Assembly: GCA_030681515.1 (NCBI GenBank)
Contig: JAUXSE010000032.1
Coordinates: 1-60,928, forward strand
Source of the DNA: Geothrix sp.
Lineage (GTDB): Bacteria > Acidobacteriota > Holophagae > Holophagales > Holophagaceae
Length of the DNA: 60,928 nucleotides
Reading direction: 5' to 3'
Of this stretch, positions 6,586-16,928 are shown in pieces. The notes under the pieces were generated by a model. It worked only from the letters and a program-made list of their open reading frames with translations. It made no database searches and was not told where the DNA came from. Numbering within the stretch: the first letter of the stretch is position 1; every line of letters begins with the position of its first letter. The position numbers and the translations under genes are program-made.

Positions 6586-7153
6586 GTCCCAGATGGTATC
6601 AGGCGGCTCAACCCAAGCCCTGATTGGTCACTCCAGGGCCTTGCCTAGGTCCGGGGTGCCTTATGGCCCCGTGGAGGACGCGCCACGCTGTTCCATCCGC
6701 ATCCGCTGCTTGTCGGGTGATCCAGGGGCCGGGGTGTCCTGCAATCAAACCGATCCTGGGCCCTCTCCCCCCGGACCATAGCCAGAACAGTCCGGGGGAC
6801 TGCCAAAGGCGTTAAGCGGCGTGCCAGCATTTCGCGCGGCCGGAGCGTCACCCCGCAGGGGTGATGCGGAGGACTCTCGCCACCCTCCAAATCCCGGCGA
6901 TGACCCCTTTACACTCTGTCAACCAATTGATGGACCCGTCCCGAAATCACCCCCCATTTAGTGCTTCCCATCACCTCTTGAGTCCTGGCCCTCGCCCCTC
7001 GCCCCTCCTGCGGCTAGAGTCATGTCGTCCTGTTTCCGGCCTTTGAACCACGCCGACGCAGCCCCGGGACGGGCCCCGCGGCACCCCTTTCCAGACCATC
7101 CTGACCCGGGCCCGCGCCCACTCTTTCTCAACACCTTCCTTCCTGGAGGAACC
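6586..7153. other. gene-free stretch between the island and gdhA
   Basis: No credible gene is present. The stretch holds the half-copy of the structured repeat at 6789-6889 and the leader of gdhA. A strong GGAGGA ribosome-binding site at 7145-7150 precedes gdhA. I could not identify a convincing promoter for either the island operon or gdhA. Confidence 0.6.
6789..6889. repeat. half copy of the structured repeat (right border of the island)
   Basis: The segment CAGTCCGGGGGACTGCC... through GGCGTTAAGCGGCGTGCCAGCATTTC to the GTCACCCCGCAGGGGTGATGCGG hairpin is nearly identical to 4664-4743 and 4978-5060. It starts in the terminal hairpin of module (c), so the whole left arm is missing. The TIGR04255-toxin operon lies between this half copy and the diverged copy at 5113-5230. 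Confidence 0.8.
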
Positions 7154-8503
<1,350 letters not shown>

Positions 8504-8521
8504 CCGTTAGCCTTTCGCTAC

Positions 8522-8559
8522 CGCAGAAAAGGGGGCCGCTCGCGGCCCCCTTTTCTGCG
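8522..8559 (+). terminator. Rho-independent terminator of gdhA
   Basis: CGCAGAAAAGGGGGCCG-CTCG-CGGCCCCCTTTTCTGCG forms a perfect 17-bp stem with a T-rich descending arm. It is nearly symmetric and could also stop transcription on the minus strand. Confidence 0.88.
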
Positions 8560-8596
8560 CAGGCCAGTAAACTGCCGGGGAGACGAGGCTTCCACG

Positions 8597-11500
8597 ATGA
8601 TCAGTAGAGAGTTCAACGAGATCTTCCGGAAGTACGCCTCGGACAAGGAGATCTTCCACGACCTGATGCCGCTGCGCACCCGCGAGATCCTGCTGGTGGC
8701 GCCGGCCTTCGATGCCTTCACGCTGGAGCAGGATGGCCTGCTCACCGAGATCCTCTTCGAGGGCTACTACCAGCTCAACATGAGCAACCCGCCCCGGGTG
8801 ATCAACGTGTCCACCATGGATGAGGCGCTGGAGAAATGCTCCACCCGCCACTTCGACATGATCATCGTCATGAGCCGCCTGGGCCTGGGCGGCCATGTGG
8901 AGCTGTCGAAGGCCCTCCGGAAGGCCGCGCCGCGGATCCCGATCTACCTGCTGCTCAACGACAACGTGGAAGTCGGGGCCATGGACCGGCGGCGCCAGGA
9001 ACTCCATCGCCACTACGATCAGATCTTCGTGTGGAACGGCAACCCCGAGATCTTCATGGCCATGGTGAAGTTCATGGAGGACCGCGCCAACGTCGAGAAC
9101 GACACGGCGGTGGGGCTCACCCGCGTGATCCTGCTGGTGGAGGACAGCATCCGCTACTACTCGCGGTACCTGCCCATCCTCTACAGCGAGATCCTCAAGC
9201 AGACCACGCGGCTGGCCAAGGACCAGAGCATGGACGGCATGACGCGCACGCTCTCCATGCGCGTCCGGCCCAAGGTCATCCTGGCCACCTCGTACGAAGA
9301 GGCCATGGCCTTCTGCGACCGCTACCAGGACTGCCTGCTCTGCGTCATCACCGACCGCAAGTTCCCCAAGGAGGGCCTGCTCGACCGGGAGGCCGGCATC
9401 AAGCTCATCCGGGCACTGAAGGAACGCATCCCCGACCTCCCGACCCTGCTGCAGTCTTCGGATCCCTTCAAGGAATCCTGGGCCACGGCCCTCAACAGCG
9501 GCTTTCTCAACAAGAACTCGTACACCCTCGGCGCCGAGCTTTCCAGCTTCTTCTACGAACGCCTGGGCTTCGGCGATTTCATCTTCCGTGACGAGCAGGG
9601 GGTGGAGATCGTCCGCGCCACGGACATGGAGGACCTGCAGCGCAAGCTGAGGACCGTGCCCGTGGAATCGCTGGTCTACCACGCCACCCGCAACCACTTC
9701 TCCGCCTGGATCATGGCCCGTGGCGAGGTCCAGGTCGCCAAGGTGCTCGCGAAATTCCGCATCTCCGACTACCGGGATCCGGAGGAGATGCGCACCTTCC
9801 TCATCAACGTGGGCGACTACGTGCAGCGCATGAAGACGCTGGGGAAGGTGGTTCCGCTCACCGAATCCACCCCGGAGGAGGAACCCAACATCCTGCGCCT
9901 GGCCCCCGGATCCATGGGCGGGAAGGGCCGCGGCGTGGCCTTCACCCATTCCCTGCTCTCGCGCCTGGACCTGGACAACCTGCTGCCCGGGGCGAACATC
10001 CGCATCCCCCGCTCCGCCATCATCGGCACGGAGGAATTCACCACCTTCATCAACCGCCACGGCCTGCGCCAGCTGCTCCAGGACGATGCGGACGACGACG
10101 CCATCAAGCGGGGCTTTCTCGCGGGCGCCCTGTCGCCGGAACTGATGGCCAAGCTGAGCCTGTTCCTCGCCAGGCACGCGAAGGTGCCCCTGGCCGTGCG
10201 TTCCTCCGGCCTGCTGGAGGACAGCCTTTCCCATCCCTTCGCGGGGCTCTACAACACGTTCTTCCTGCCCAACAACGACCCCGATCCCGCCGTGTGCCTC
10301 GGCCAGCTCGCCGAGGCCATCAAGCTGGTGTACGCCTCCGTGTACTCGAAGGCCTCGCGCGCCTACTTCCAGGCCATTGACTACAAGATCGAGGAAGAGC
10401 AGATGGCCATCCTCATCCAGGATGTGACGGGCAGCCGCTTCGGCGACCGCTTCTATCCCCACATCTCCGGGGTGGGCCAGTCCTTCAACTACTACCCCGT
10501 GGCCTACACCCAGCCCCAGGACGGCATCGCCAACATCGCCGTGGGCCTGGGGAAATACGTGGTCGAAGGGGGCAAGACGTTCCGGTTCTCGCCGCCCTAC
10601 CCCCAGATGGATATCCTGTCCCCCAAGGAACAGCTGCGCACCACCCAGAAGCAGTTCTACGCCCTGGACATGAGCCGCACCTCCGTGGATCTCTACAGCG
10701 GCGAGGACGCCACGCTGCTCACCCTGGACATCCAGCAGGCGGAGAAGGATGGCGCCCTGAACCATTGCGCCTCGGTCTGGGACCACAACGACGACCGCAT
10801 CCGCGATGGCCTGGACAGTCCCGGGCCCCGCATCGTGAATTTCCGGAACGTCCTCAAGTACGACCAGTTCCCCCTGGCCCGCATCCTCCAGCACCTGCTC
10901 GAGCTGATCCGCGATGCCATGGAGACTCCCGTGGAGATCGAGTTCGCCGTGAACCTCGACAAGGATCCCCACAACGGGAAGCCCACCTTCACCCTGCTCC
11001 AGATCAAGCACCAGCTCCTCGACAACGGCGAGGTGAACCTCTCGGCCGCGGACCTTGATCCCGCGGATCTCTTCCTGTTCTCCGAACGCTGCGTGGGCAA
11101 TGGCGTGGTCGAGGGCCTGCGCGACATCGTCTGGGTGGACCCCGGGGGCTTCGACAAGTTCGAGACGCCCGCCCTGGCCGCCCAGCTGGAGCAGCTCAAC
11201 GACCGCTTCCGGTCCCAGAACGGCAAGTACGTGCTGCTGGGCCCTGGACGCTGGGGCAGCCACGACCGCCACCTGGGCATCCCCATCACCTGGTCCATGA
11301 TTTCCTGCGCCCAGGTGATCGTGGAGTACGCCATGGAGAACTTCCAGGCGGACGCCTCGCTGGGATCCCACTTCTTCCACAACGTGACCTCCCTGAACAT
11401 CGGCTACTTCACCGTGCCCTACCCCCGGGGCACCAGCCTCCTGGACTGGGACTGGCTGCGCCGGCAACCCGAGGCCTGGCGCTCGGGCTGCCTGGTGCAC

Positions 11501-11611
11501 ACCCGCCTGGAGGAGCCCGTCCACATCGTCATGGACGGGCGGCGCAGCGCCTCGGCGATCTTCAAGCAGACGCCCCCGGTCCCGCCACCGGAGCCCGTGG
11601 AGTTCCAGTAG
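8597..11611 (+). CDS. receiver-like/PEP-synthase ATP-grasp fusion protein
   Basis: The product has 1004 residues. The N-terminal 360 or so resemble two response-regulator-like modules: REILLVAPAFDAFTLEQ...MIIVMSRLGLGGHVEL, and TRVILLVEDSIRYYSRYLP...LLCVITDRKFPKEGLLDREAGIKLI, although the phospho-acceptor Asp pattern is not classical. The C-terminal half has the pyruvate-phosphate dikinase/PEP-synthase N-terminal domain: LAPGSMGGKGRGVAF near 437 and PLAVRSSGLLEDSLSHPFAGLYNTFF near 530, the ATP-grasp signature VRSS..ED...SFAG.Y. The swivelling phosphohistidine and PEP-binding domains are absent, so it cannot be a complete PEP synthase. A regulatory or phosphotransfer role is likely; the exact reaction is unknown. 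It is flanked by the gdhA terminator and the RpiR gene. Confidence 0.85.
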   Translation: MISREFNEIFRKYASDKEIFHDLMPLRTREILLVAPAFDAFTLEQDGLLTEILFEGYYQLNMSNPPRVINVSTMDEALEKCSTRHFDMIIVMSRLGLGGHVELSKALRKAAPRIPIYLLLNDNVEVGAMDRRRQELHRHYDQIFVWNGNPEIFMAMVKFMEDRANVENDTAVGLTRVILLVEDSIRYYSRYLPILYSEILKQTTRLAKDQSMDGMTRTLSMRVRPKVILATSYEEAMAFCDRYQDCLLCVITDRKFPKEGLLDREAGIKLIRALKERIPDLPTLLQSSDPFKESWATALNSGFLNKNSYTLGAELSSFFYERLGFGDFIFRDEQGVEIVRATDMEDLQRKLRTVPVESLVYHATRNHFSAWIMARGEVQVAKVLAKFRISDYRDPEEMRTFLINVGDYVQRMKTLGKVVPLTESTPEEEPNILRLAPGSMGGKGRGVAFTHSLLSRLDLDNLLPGANIRIPRSAIIGTEEFTTFINRHGLRQLLQDDADDDAIKRGFLAGALSPELMAKLSLFLARHAKVPLAVRSSGLLEDSLSHPFAGLYNTFFLPNNDPDPAVCLGQLAEAIKLVYASVYSKASRAYFQAIDYKIEEEQMAILIQDVTGSRFGDRFYPHISGVGQSFNYYPVAYTQPQDGIANIAVGLGKYVVEGGKTFRFSPPYPQMDILSPKEQLRTTQKQFYALDMSRTSVDLYSGEDATLLTLDIQQAEKDGALNHCASVWDHNDDRIRDGLDSPGPRIVNFRNVLKYDQFPLARILQHLLELIRDAMETPVEIEFAVNLDKDPHNGKPTFTLLQIKHQLLDNGEVNLSAADLDPADLFLFSERCVGNGVVEGLRDIVWVDPGGFDKFETPALAAQLEQLNDRFRSQNGKYVLLGPGRWGSHDRHLGIPITWSMISCAQVIVEYAMENFQADASLGSHFFHNVTSLNIGYFTVPYPRGTSLLDWDWLRRQPEAWRSGCLVHTRLEEPVHIVMDGRRSASAIFKQTPPVPPPEPVEFQ

Positions 11612-11693
11612 GGCACCACTGGTGTCCTCCCATTCAATACAGCTGGAGCGGCCGTCCGAAACAAACCGCCGGATGGTATGCTTTCCCACCGAA

Positions 11694-12599
11694 ATGTCGA
11701 ACGACACCCTTCCCCAGCCCATCCAGACGCGCCTCGCGGAAGCCTACCGGGACCTCCCGGAAGCCATGCGGCGCATCGCCGATGCCCTGATGTCCGACCC
11801 GCTGCTCGGGGCCCTCTGGGGCATCGAATCCATGGCGGATCGGGCGAAGGTGAGCGTCGGGACCGTGGTCCGCTTCGCCAAGCGGCTGGGCTACGGGGGC
11901 TTCAGCGAGTTCCGGAACGCCCTCCGGGAAGCCTGTCATGCGCGGTCCGGGGACTCGGACCTGGAACTGATGGAATCCCCCACGGACATGTACGGAACCC
12001 TGGCGGAAGTGGCCCGCCGGGATGGGGAGAACCTTGCCCGCCTGATCCAGATGGTGGACCAGCCCACCCTGGAATCCGCCGTCCAGATGCTGGTCCAGGC
12101 CCACCATCGGGTGATCCTTGGACGCGGCGTATCCCATGTGATGAGCCTTGTCCTGGGCCTCTACCTGACCCAGGCGGGCCTTCCCTGCATCGCGGCCATC
12201 CCGTCGGACTTTTCCAATCAGGTGGCGAATCTCGGTCCCCGGGATCTCCTTGTGGTGCTCAGCTTCGCCCCCTACAGCCGCGAAACCGTGGACTCGGCCA
12301 TCTTCGCCAAGGACAGCGGGATCCCCGTGCTCGCCTTCTCGGACCGGGCGGATTCGCCGCTGAAGCCCTATGCGGACATCCTGATTCCCGTGCCCAGCGA
12401 GGACCTGCTCTTCAGTTGCAGCATCACCACCTTCGCCGCCCTGGCCCATGCCTTCGCCATCGTGGTGGCCGCCCAGGACCACTCGGGCACCCTCCAGCGC
12501 CTGAAGGCGGCGGACAAGGTCGCCCAGCCGCTCTTCGTGAACCACTGGCTGCCCATGCAGCCCGGGGCGTTCAACGCGGGGCGGATGCGGAAGCCCTGA
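11694..12599 (+). CDS. MurR/RpiR-family transcriptional regulator with SIS domain
   Basis: With the ATG at 11694 the product has 301 residues. An in-frame upstream extension from 11622 exists but precedes the family start. An N-terminal RpiR helix-turn-helix spans about residues 8-85 (MRRIADALMSDPLLGALWGIESMADRAKVSVGTVVRFAKRLGYGGF in the usual order). A SIS sugar-phosphate-binding domain follows from about 125 (VILGRGVSHVMS...DLLVVLSFAPYSRETVDSA). Members sense phosphosugars or related metabolites. The next gene, 36 bp downstream, is a nucleoside deaminase and the convergent neighbours are purine/nucleoside transporters. Control of purine or nucleoside use is therefore a reasonable inference. 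Confidence 0.9.
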   Translation: MSNDTLPQPIQTRLAEAYRDLPEAMRRIADALMSDPLLGALWGIESMADRAKVSVGTVVRFAKRLGYGGFSEFRNALREACHARSGDSDLELMESPTDMYGTLAEVARRDGENLARLIQMVDQPTLESAVQMLVQAHHRVILGRGVSHVMSLVLGLYLTQAGLPCIAAIPSDFSNQVANLGPRDLLVVLSFAPYSRETVDSAIFAKDSGIPVLAFSDRADSPLKPYADILIPVPSEDLLFSCSITTFAALAHAFAIVVAAQDHSGTLQRLKAADKVAQPLFVNHWLPMQPGAFNAGRMRKP

Positions 12600-12635
12600 G
12601 GCCGGCCCCCGGGCCTTCCTCCTGCAAGGGGATCC

Positions 12636-13118
12636 ATGTCCGCTCCCACCTCCGAACAGATCATCCGGCACCTGCGTCGCGCCCATGCGGTGGCGAAGCG
12701 AGCGGCTGGTTCCGGTCACCACCCCTTCGGGGCGATCCTCGTGGGGCCCGATCATGAGACGGTCCTGCTGGAGCAGGGGAACGTGAGCGCCGTCAACCAT
12801 GCGGAAGCCGTGCTGGCCCGCACGGCCGACAGGACCTTTTCCCCAGAGTACCTATGGGGCTGCACCCTCTACACGACGGTGGAACCCTGCGCCATGTGCG
12901 CGGGCACGGTCTACTGGGCCAACATCGGGCGCCTGGTGTACGGCATGGATGAAAGCCGTCTTCTCGCCTTCACGGGCGGCCACCGGGAGAACCCCACCCT
13001 GGATCTGCCCTGCCGCACCCTGTTCGCCCACGGGCAGAAGGACATCGCCGTGACTGGGCCGGTGCCGGAAGTGGAAGCGGAGATCGCGACCCTGCACGAG
13101 GATTTCTGGACCCGCTAG
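12636..13118 (+). CDS. nucleoside/purine deaminase (cytidine-deaminase-like fold)
   Basis: This 160-residue zinc deaminase has the two signature motifs: NHAEAVL near residue 53 (HAE, zinc ligand and proton shuttle) and TTVEPCAMCAGTVYW near 80-95 (PCxxC). The SGHHPFGAILVGPD segment is shared with guanine deaminase and related purine deaminases. The C-terminus (RTLFAHGQKDIAVTGPVP...DFW) differs from the GuaD protein encoded at 42654, so a different base or nucleoside may be the substrate. The start follows AAGGGGA. It forms a probable two-gene unit with the RpiR regulator. Confidence 0.85.
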   Translation: MSAPTSEQIIRHLRRAHAVAKRAAGSGHHPFGAILVGPDHETVLLEQGNVSAVNHAEAVLARTADRTFSPEYLWGCTLYTTVEPCAMCAGTVYWANIGRLVYGMDESRLLAFTGGHRENPTLDLPCRTLFAHGQKDIAVTGPVPEVEAEIATLHEDFWTR

Positions 13119-13167
13119 TGGTGCCCATCCGAAATACTCGTAACAAACGAATGCAGGTGGGCACCAC
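13118..13167. terminator. hairpin after the deaminase gene
   Basis: GTGGTGCCCA at 13118-13127 pairs perfectly with TGGGCACCAC at 13158-13167 across a 30-base loop, starting at the last base of the deaminase stop codon. It has no T-run. It may act as a weak terminator or an mRNA 3'-end stabiliser. Confidence 0.4.
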
Positions 13168-13264
13168 GTGGCAGGGGTCTGGGGGCACGGCAGTGCCCCC
13201 AGGGGGGTGACAGCCAGGACATGCATCGCGTGCCCTGGCGCCAGAGGGGCTATGCCCCGATGGA

Positions 13265-13315
13265 AGTGCACCCCGCGGAGATGCATTGGTACATGTTCTT
13301 CTGGCGGGGTGCACT
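13265..13315. terminator. hairpin after the permease gene (convergent junction)
   Basis: AGTGCACCCCGC at 13265-13276 pairs perfectly with GCGGGGTGCACT at 13304-13315, touching the stop codon of the minus-strand permease gene. Together with 13118-13167 it separates the convergent deaminase and transporter units. Confidence 0.45.
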
Positions 13316-14264
13316 AGAAGCGCATCTCGCGGTTGTAGGGCTTGCCCAGCTCCGTGGGGCCCAGCTGGCGGGCCTTGCGGGCCAGGGCCAGGACCACGAT
13401 GACGAGGACGTAGGGGAGCATGACCGCGAACTCGTAGGGAAACTTGATGCCCCACACCTGCATGGACAGCTGGAAGGACTGGGCAATGCTGAACAGCAGG
13501 GCGCCCCCCAGGATGCCCAGGGGGCTCCAGCGCCCGAAGTAGACCAGGGCCACGGCGATGAAGCCCCGGCCAGCCACCAGATCGTCCGAGAACATCCGGG
13601 CCTGGCAGAGGGACAGGTACGCCCCCGCCAGCCCCGCCATGGCGCCCCCCAGCATTAGCGCCTGGTAGCGGGTGCGGTCCACGGAGATGCCCATGGTGTC
13701 CGCGGCCCGGGGGTGGGTTCCCACGGCCCGGACCTTGAGCCCCCAGGGCGTCTTGTAGAGCAGGAACCAGCTCGCCGGCACCAGCAGGAACGCCACGTAG
13801 GCAAGAGGGGTGTGGTTGAAGAGCACGCCGCCCAGGAAGGGGATCCGGGAGAGGTAGGGGATGGGCATGGCCAGGATCCCCTCCACCCCCGTGACGCCCC
13901 CCACGAAGTGGCGGAAGAGGGTGCCGGAAAGGCCCCATCCAAGCATCTGCAGGCCGATCCCCGCGATGCCCTGGGAGGCCCTGAAGGTCACGGTGACGAG
14001 GGCGAACAGGAGGCCCAGGAGGGCACCCGCCGCCAGGGCTCCCATCACGCCCAGGAGGTTGCCGTAGGGCGCCAGGGGACCGGCCTTGAGTGAGTAGGGC
14101 AGCATGAAGCCCACGAAGGCACCCATGCACATGATCCCGTCGCAGCCGAGGTTGAAGACCCCCGCCCGCTGGTTGAAGTTCTCCCCCAGGGCGGCCAGGA
14201 GGATGGCCACGGAAAAGGGCACGGCCAGGCTGAGGACGTTGTAGATCATGACCTCGGGGTTCAA
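13314..14264 (-). CDS. nucleoside/purine ABC transporter permease (NupQ/YufQ-like)
   Basis: The TTG at 14264 is preferred as the start. It overlaps the TGA of the upstream permease gene and is preceded by AAAGGAG seven bases away, giving 316 residues beginning with NPEVMIYNV. Alternatives are an ATG at 14249 or a longer unsupported form. The protein is an inner-membrane permease of the branched-chain/BMP-linked type with about eight to ten membrane segments and the family segments ENFNQRAGVFNLGCDGIMCMGAF near 35 and YLSLCQARMFSDDLVAGRGFIAVALVYFG in the C-terminal third. It forms the second membrane subunit of a transporter with the next two genes. Confidence 0.88.
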   Translation of the reverse strand: MNPEVMIYNVLSLAVPFSVAILLAALGENFNQRAGVFNLGCDGIMCMGAFVGFMLPYSLKAGPLAPYGNLLGVMGALAAGALLGLLFALVTVTFRASQGIAGIGLQMLGWGLSGTLFRHFVGGVTGVEGILAMPIPYLSRIPFLGGVLFNHTPLAYVAFLLVPASWFLLYKTPWGLKVRAVGTHPRAADTMGISVDRTRYQALMLGGAMAGLAGAYLSLCQARMFSDDLVAGRGFIAVALVYFGRWSPLGILGGALLFSIAQSFQLSMQVWGIKFPYEFAVMLPYVLVIVVLALARKARQLGPTELGKPYNREMRF

Positions 14265-15358
14265 GGCTGGGCTCCTTTCTTCGGCCTGAAGCCCGAAAGC
14301 CATCGGAACAGGCGCTCCTGGGCGTAGGGGTTCCGCAGGAAGCTCTGGGCGGAAACGATGGACAGGATGATCACCCCCTGCAGCACCAGCACCATGTTCG
14401 CGGGTACGCCCGCGGAACGCTGGGTCATGTCCGCCCCGATCAGCAGGATGCCGAAGAAGATGGCGGAGGGCACGATCCCCCCGGGGTGGAGCATGCCAAA
14501 GAGAGCCACGACGATGCCGGCGAAACCATAGCCCGAGGAGATGCCTTCGATGGCCCGGTGGTGGACGCCCGTCACCTCGACGGCCCCCGCCAGGCCCGCG
14601 AAGCCCCCGGCCAGGAGCATGGCGACCACGAGATACTTCTCCACGGGAATGCCCGCATAGCGCGCCGCCTTGGCGCCCGCCCCGGCGGCGCGCATGCGGT
14701 AGCCGAGGGTGGTCTTCCAGAGCAGCACATAGACCAGGACCGCCGCCACCAGCGCCAGGATGAGGCCCGTGTGCAACCGGGTGCCCGGAACGATCTGATC
14801 GAGGAACGCGGTTTCAGGCAGGCGCATGGACTGCGGTGTGCCTGACCCCGTTTCCAGCTCGTTGGGATCCAGCATGGGACCGCGCAGCAGGAAGGTATGC
14901 ACCTGGGCGGCGATGTAGTTGAGCATCACCGTGCTGAGGATCTCGTTCACCTGGAGCCGGGCGCGGAGCCAGCCCGCGATGCCGCCCCACAGGGCCCCGC
15001 CCAGGGCGCCCGCCAGGAGCACCAGGGGCAGAAGGATCCCCCTGGGCAGTCCGGGAAGGGCCAGGGCCACCGCCGTGGAGGCGAGGACCCCCATCTGGAT
15101 CTGGCCTTCGGCGCCGATGTTGAGGATCCCGCTCCGGAAGGAGATGGCGATCCCCAGGCCCACGAGCAGCAGGGGCACGGAGCGCACCAGGACCTCCGTC
15201 ACCCCGAACACATCGGAAAGGGGCCCCGTGAGGATGGTCTTGTAGGTCGCGAGGGGACTGGCGCCGATGGAGAAGAGCACCAGGGCCACCAGCAGCGCGG
15301 CGATGAGGGAGACCCCGACGATGACAGCCCCGCCGTAGACGAGCTTTTCTTTATTCAT
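14261..15358 (-). CDS. nucleoside/purine ABC transporter permease (NupP/YufP-like)
   Basis: This 365-residue inner-membrane permease has a long first hydrophobic segment near residues 8-30. The family signature VGLGIAISFRSGILNIGAEGQIQMG lies near residue 68, and GYGFAGIVVALFGMLHPGGIV near 275. It pairs with the shorter permease encoded just downstream (overlapping stop and start) and with the double-ABC ATPase upstream (8-bp overlap). This is the gene order of the B. subtilis nupA-yufP-yufQ guanosine/nucleoside transporter. The substrate is inferred from family and from the surrounding purine genes. Confidence 0.9.
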   Translation of the reverse strand: MNKEKLVYGGAVIVGVSLIAALLVALVLFSIGASPLATYKTILTGPLSDVFGVTEVLVRSVPLLLVGLGIAISFRSGILNIGAEGQIQMGVLASTAVALALPGLPRGILLPLVLLAGALGGALWGGIAGWLRARLQVNEILSTVMLNYIAAQVHTFLLRGPMLDPNELETGSGTPQSMRLPETAFLDQIVPGTRLHTGLILALVAAVLVYVLLWKTTLGYRMRAAGAGAKAARYAGIPVEKYLVVAMLLAGGFAGLAGAVEVTGVHHRAIEGISSGYGFAGIVVALFGMLHPGGIVPSAIFFGILLIGADMTQRSAGVPANMVLVLQGVIILSIVSAQSFLRNPYAQERLFRWLSGFRPKKGAQP

Positions 15359-16928
15359 GGGCGGCTCCGGCGGAGGGATGGACAGACGCCGCTGGTGGAT
15401 CGGGGTCCGCCAGCCCCGCCATGAGGATGCCCAGCCGCTCCCGGGTGGCTTCCACCGCGGGCAGGATCTTCAGGATCCTCCCCTTGTAGATCACCGCGAT
15501 GCGATCCGACAGGTTCATCACCTCTTCCAGCTCTTCGGAGATGAGCACGATGCCGACGCCCTCCCGGCGGCGGTCCAGCAGCTGGGAATGGATGAATTCC
15601 TGGGCGCCCATGTCAATGCCCCGGGTGGGGTACACGGCCACCAGCGCCTTGGGCCCCCGGGCGATCTCGCGGGCCAGGATGACCTTCTGGATGTTCCCGC
15701 CGGACAGGGCGCCCGTGGCGGTATGGGTGGAGGGACAGCGGATGTCGAAGCGCTCCTTCAGCTGCTCGGCATTGCGGTCTATTTCCTTCCGCCGAAGGAA
15801 GGACAGCCAGCTGAATTGCCTGGAGGCGAAATCCTTGAGGATGAGGTTGTCCTTCACGGAGAAGGAAGGGACGATGCCTTCGGTCTGCCGGTCCTCGGGG
15901 ACATAGCCCATGCCCGCGTCTATGATCGCGCGGGGGGAGCGGTTGGCCAGGTTCCGGCCTTCGAGCAGGATCTCGCCGGATTCCACGGGACGCAGGCCCG
16001 CCAGGGCATCGGCGAATTCCCGCTGGCCGTTGCCGGACACCCCGGCCACCCCGAGGATCTCCCCGGCCCGGAGTTCCAGATCCAGGCCGTCCAGAGCCAG
16101 GTTGCCCCGGTCGCCGCGCACCCGGAGGTTCTTCACGGAAAGGAGGGGCTCGCCCGGTGGGCCACCACCCTCGTTGCGGGGCAGGGTCACGTCGTGACCC
16201 GTCATGAGGGCGGCCAACTCGGAGGGCTCGTGGTTTGCGGTCTGCCCGTGGAAGACCACCGCCCCATGGCGCAGGATGGACACCCGATCCGAGAGGGCCT
16301 TCACTTCGTTGAGCTTGTGGCTGATGAAGATGATGGCGAGTTCAGAAGCCATGCGCTGCAGGCGCTCGATGAGGTCGTCCGTCTCCTGGGGGGTGAGGGC
16401 CGAGGTGGGTTCATCGAGGATGAGCAGCCGGGCCCCCAGGCAGAGGGTCTTCACCAGTTCCACCCGCTGCTGTTCGCCCACGGAAAGCTGCCAGATGTAG
16501 GCATCGGGATTCACGGGCAGCTCGTAGCGCTCGGAGACGTCCCGGATCTTCTGGGCCGCGCCCTTGATGTCCAGCCACATGAAGTGGTGGAGCTGCTTCA
16601 GGCCCAGGGCCAGGTTCTCGGCCACGGTCATGTTGGGCACGAGCATGAAATGCTGATGCACCATGCCGATGCCGCGGGCATAGGCATCCCGGGGGGTGCG
16701 GAAATGGACCGGTTCGCCGTTGACGGAGATGGTGCCGGAGTCCGGCCGGTAGAGCCCCATGATGATGTTCATGAGGGTGGTCTTGCCGGCGCCGTTCTCC
16801 CCCACCAGGGCCAGGACCTCCCCCTGGCGCACCTGGAGGGAGATGCCATCGCAGGCGAGGACGCCTGGGAACCGCTTGGTGATGCCTTCCAGCTTGAGTT
16901 CGGAGATGGGCTCAAGCATCGCTGTCAT
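15351..16928 (-). CDS. nucleoside/purine ABC transporter ATP-binding protein (double ABC, NupA-like)
   Basis: This 525-residue protein consists of two fused ABC domains. The first has Walker A GENGAGKTT near residue 42, signature SVGEQQRVELVK near 150 and Walker B LLILDEPTS. The second has a degenerate P-loop GVSGNGQREF near 295 and signature LSGGNIQKV near 405, typical of the BMP-linked nucleoside importers. It energises uptake through the two permeases downstream. A GGGAT site precedes the ATG at 16928. About 480 bp separate it from the upstream binding-protein gene, so it probably has its own promoter or is separated by the repeat element at 17044-17241. Confidence 0.92.
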   Translation of the reverse strand: MTAMLEPISELKLEGITKRFPGVLACDGISLQVRQGEVLALVGENGAGKTTLMNIIMGLYRPDSGTISVNGEPVHFRTPRDAYARGIGMVHQHFMLVPNMTVAENLALGLKQLHHFMWLDIKGAAQKIRDVSERYELPVNPDAYIWQLSVGEQQRVELVKTLCLGARLLILDEPTSALTPQETDDLIERLQRMASELAIIFISHKLNEVKALSDRVSILRHGAVVFHGQTANHEPSELAALMTGHDVTLPRNEGGGPPGEPLLSVKNLRVRGDRGNLALDGLDLELRAGEILGVAGVSGNGQREFADALAGLRPVESGEILLEGRNLANRSPRAIIDAGMGYVPEDRQTEGIVPSFSVKDNLILKDFASRQFSWLSFLRRKEIDRNAEQLKERFDIRCPSTHTATGALSGGNIQKVILAREIARGPKALVAVYPTRGIDMGAQEFIHSQLLDRRREGVGIVLISEELEEVMNLSDRIAVIYKGRILKILPAVEATRERLGILMAGLADPDPPAASVHPSAGAAHE

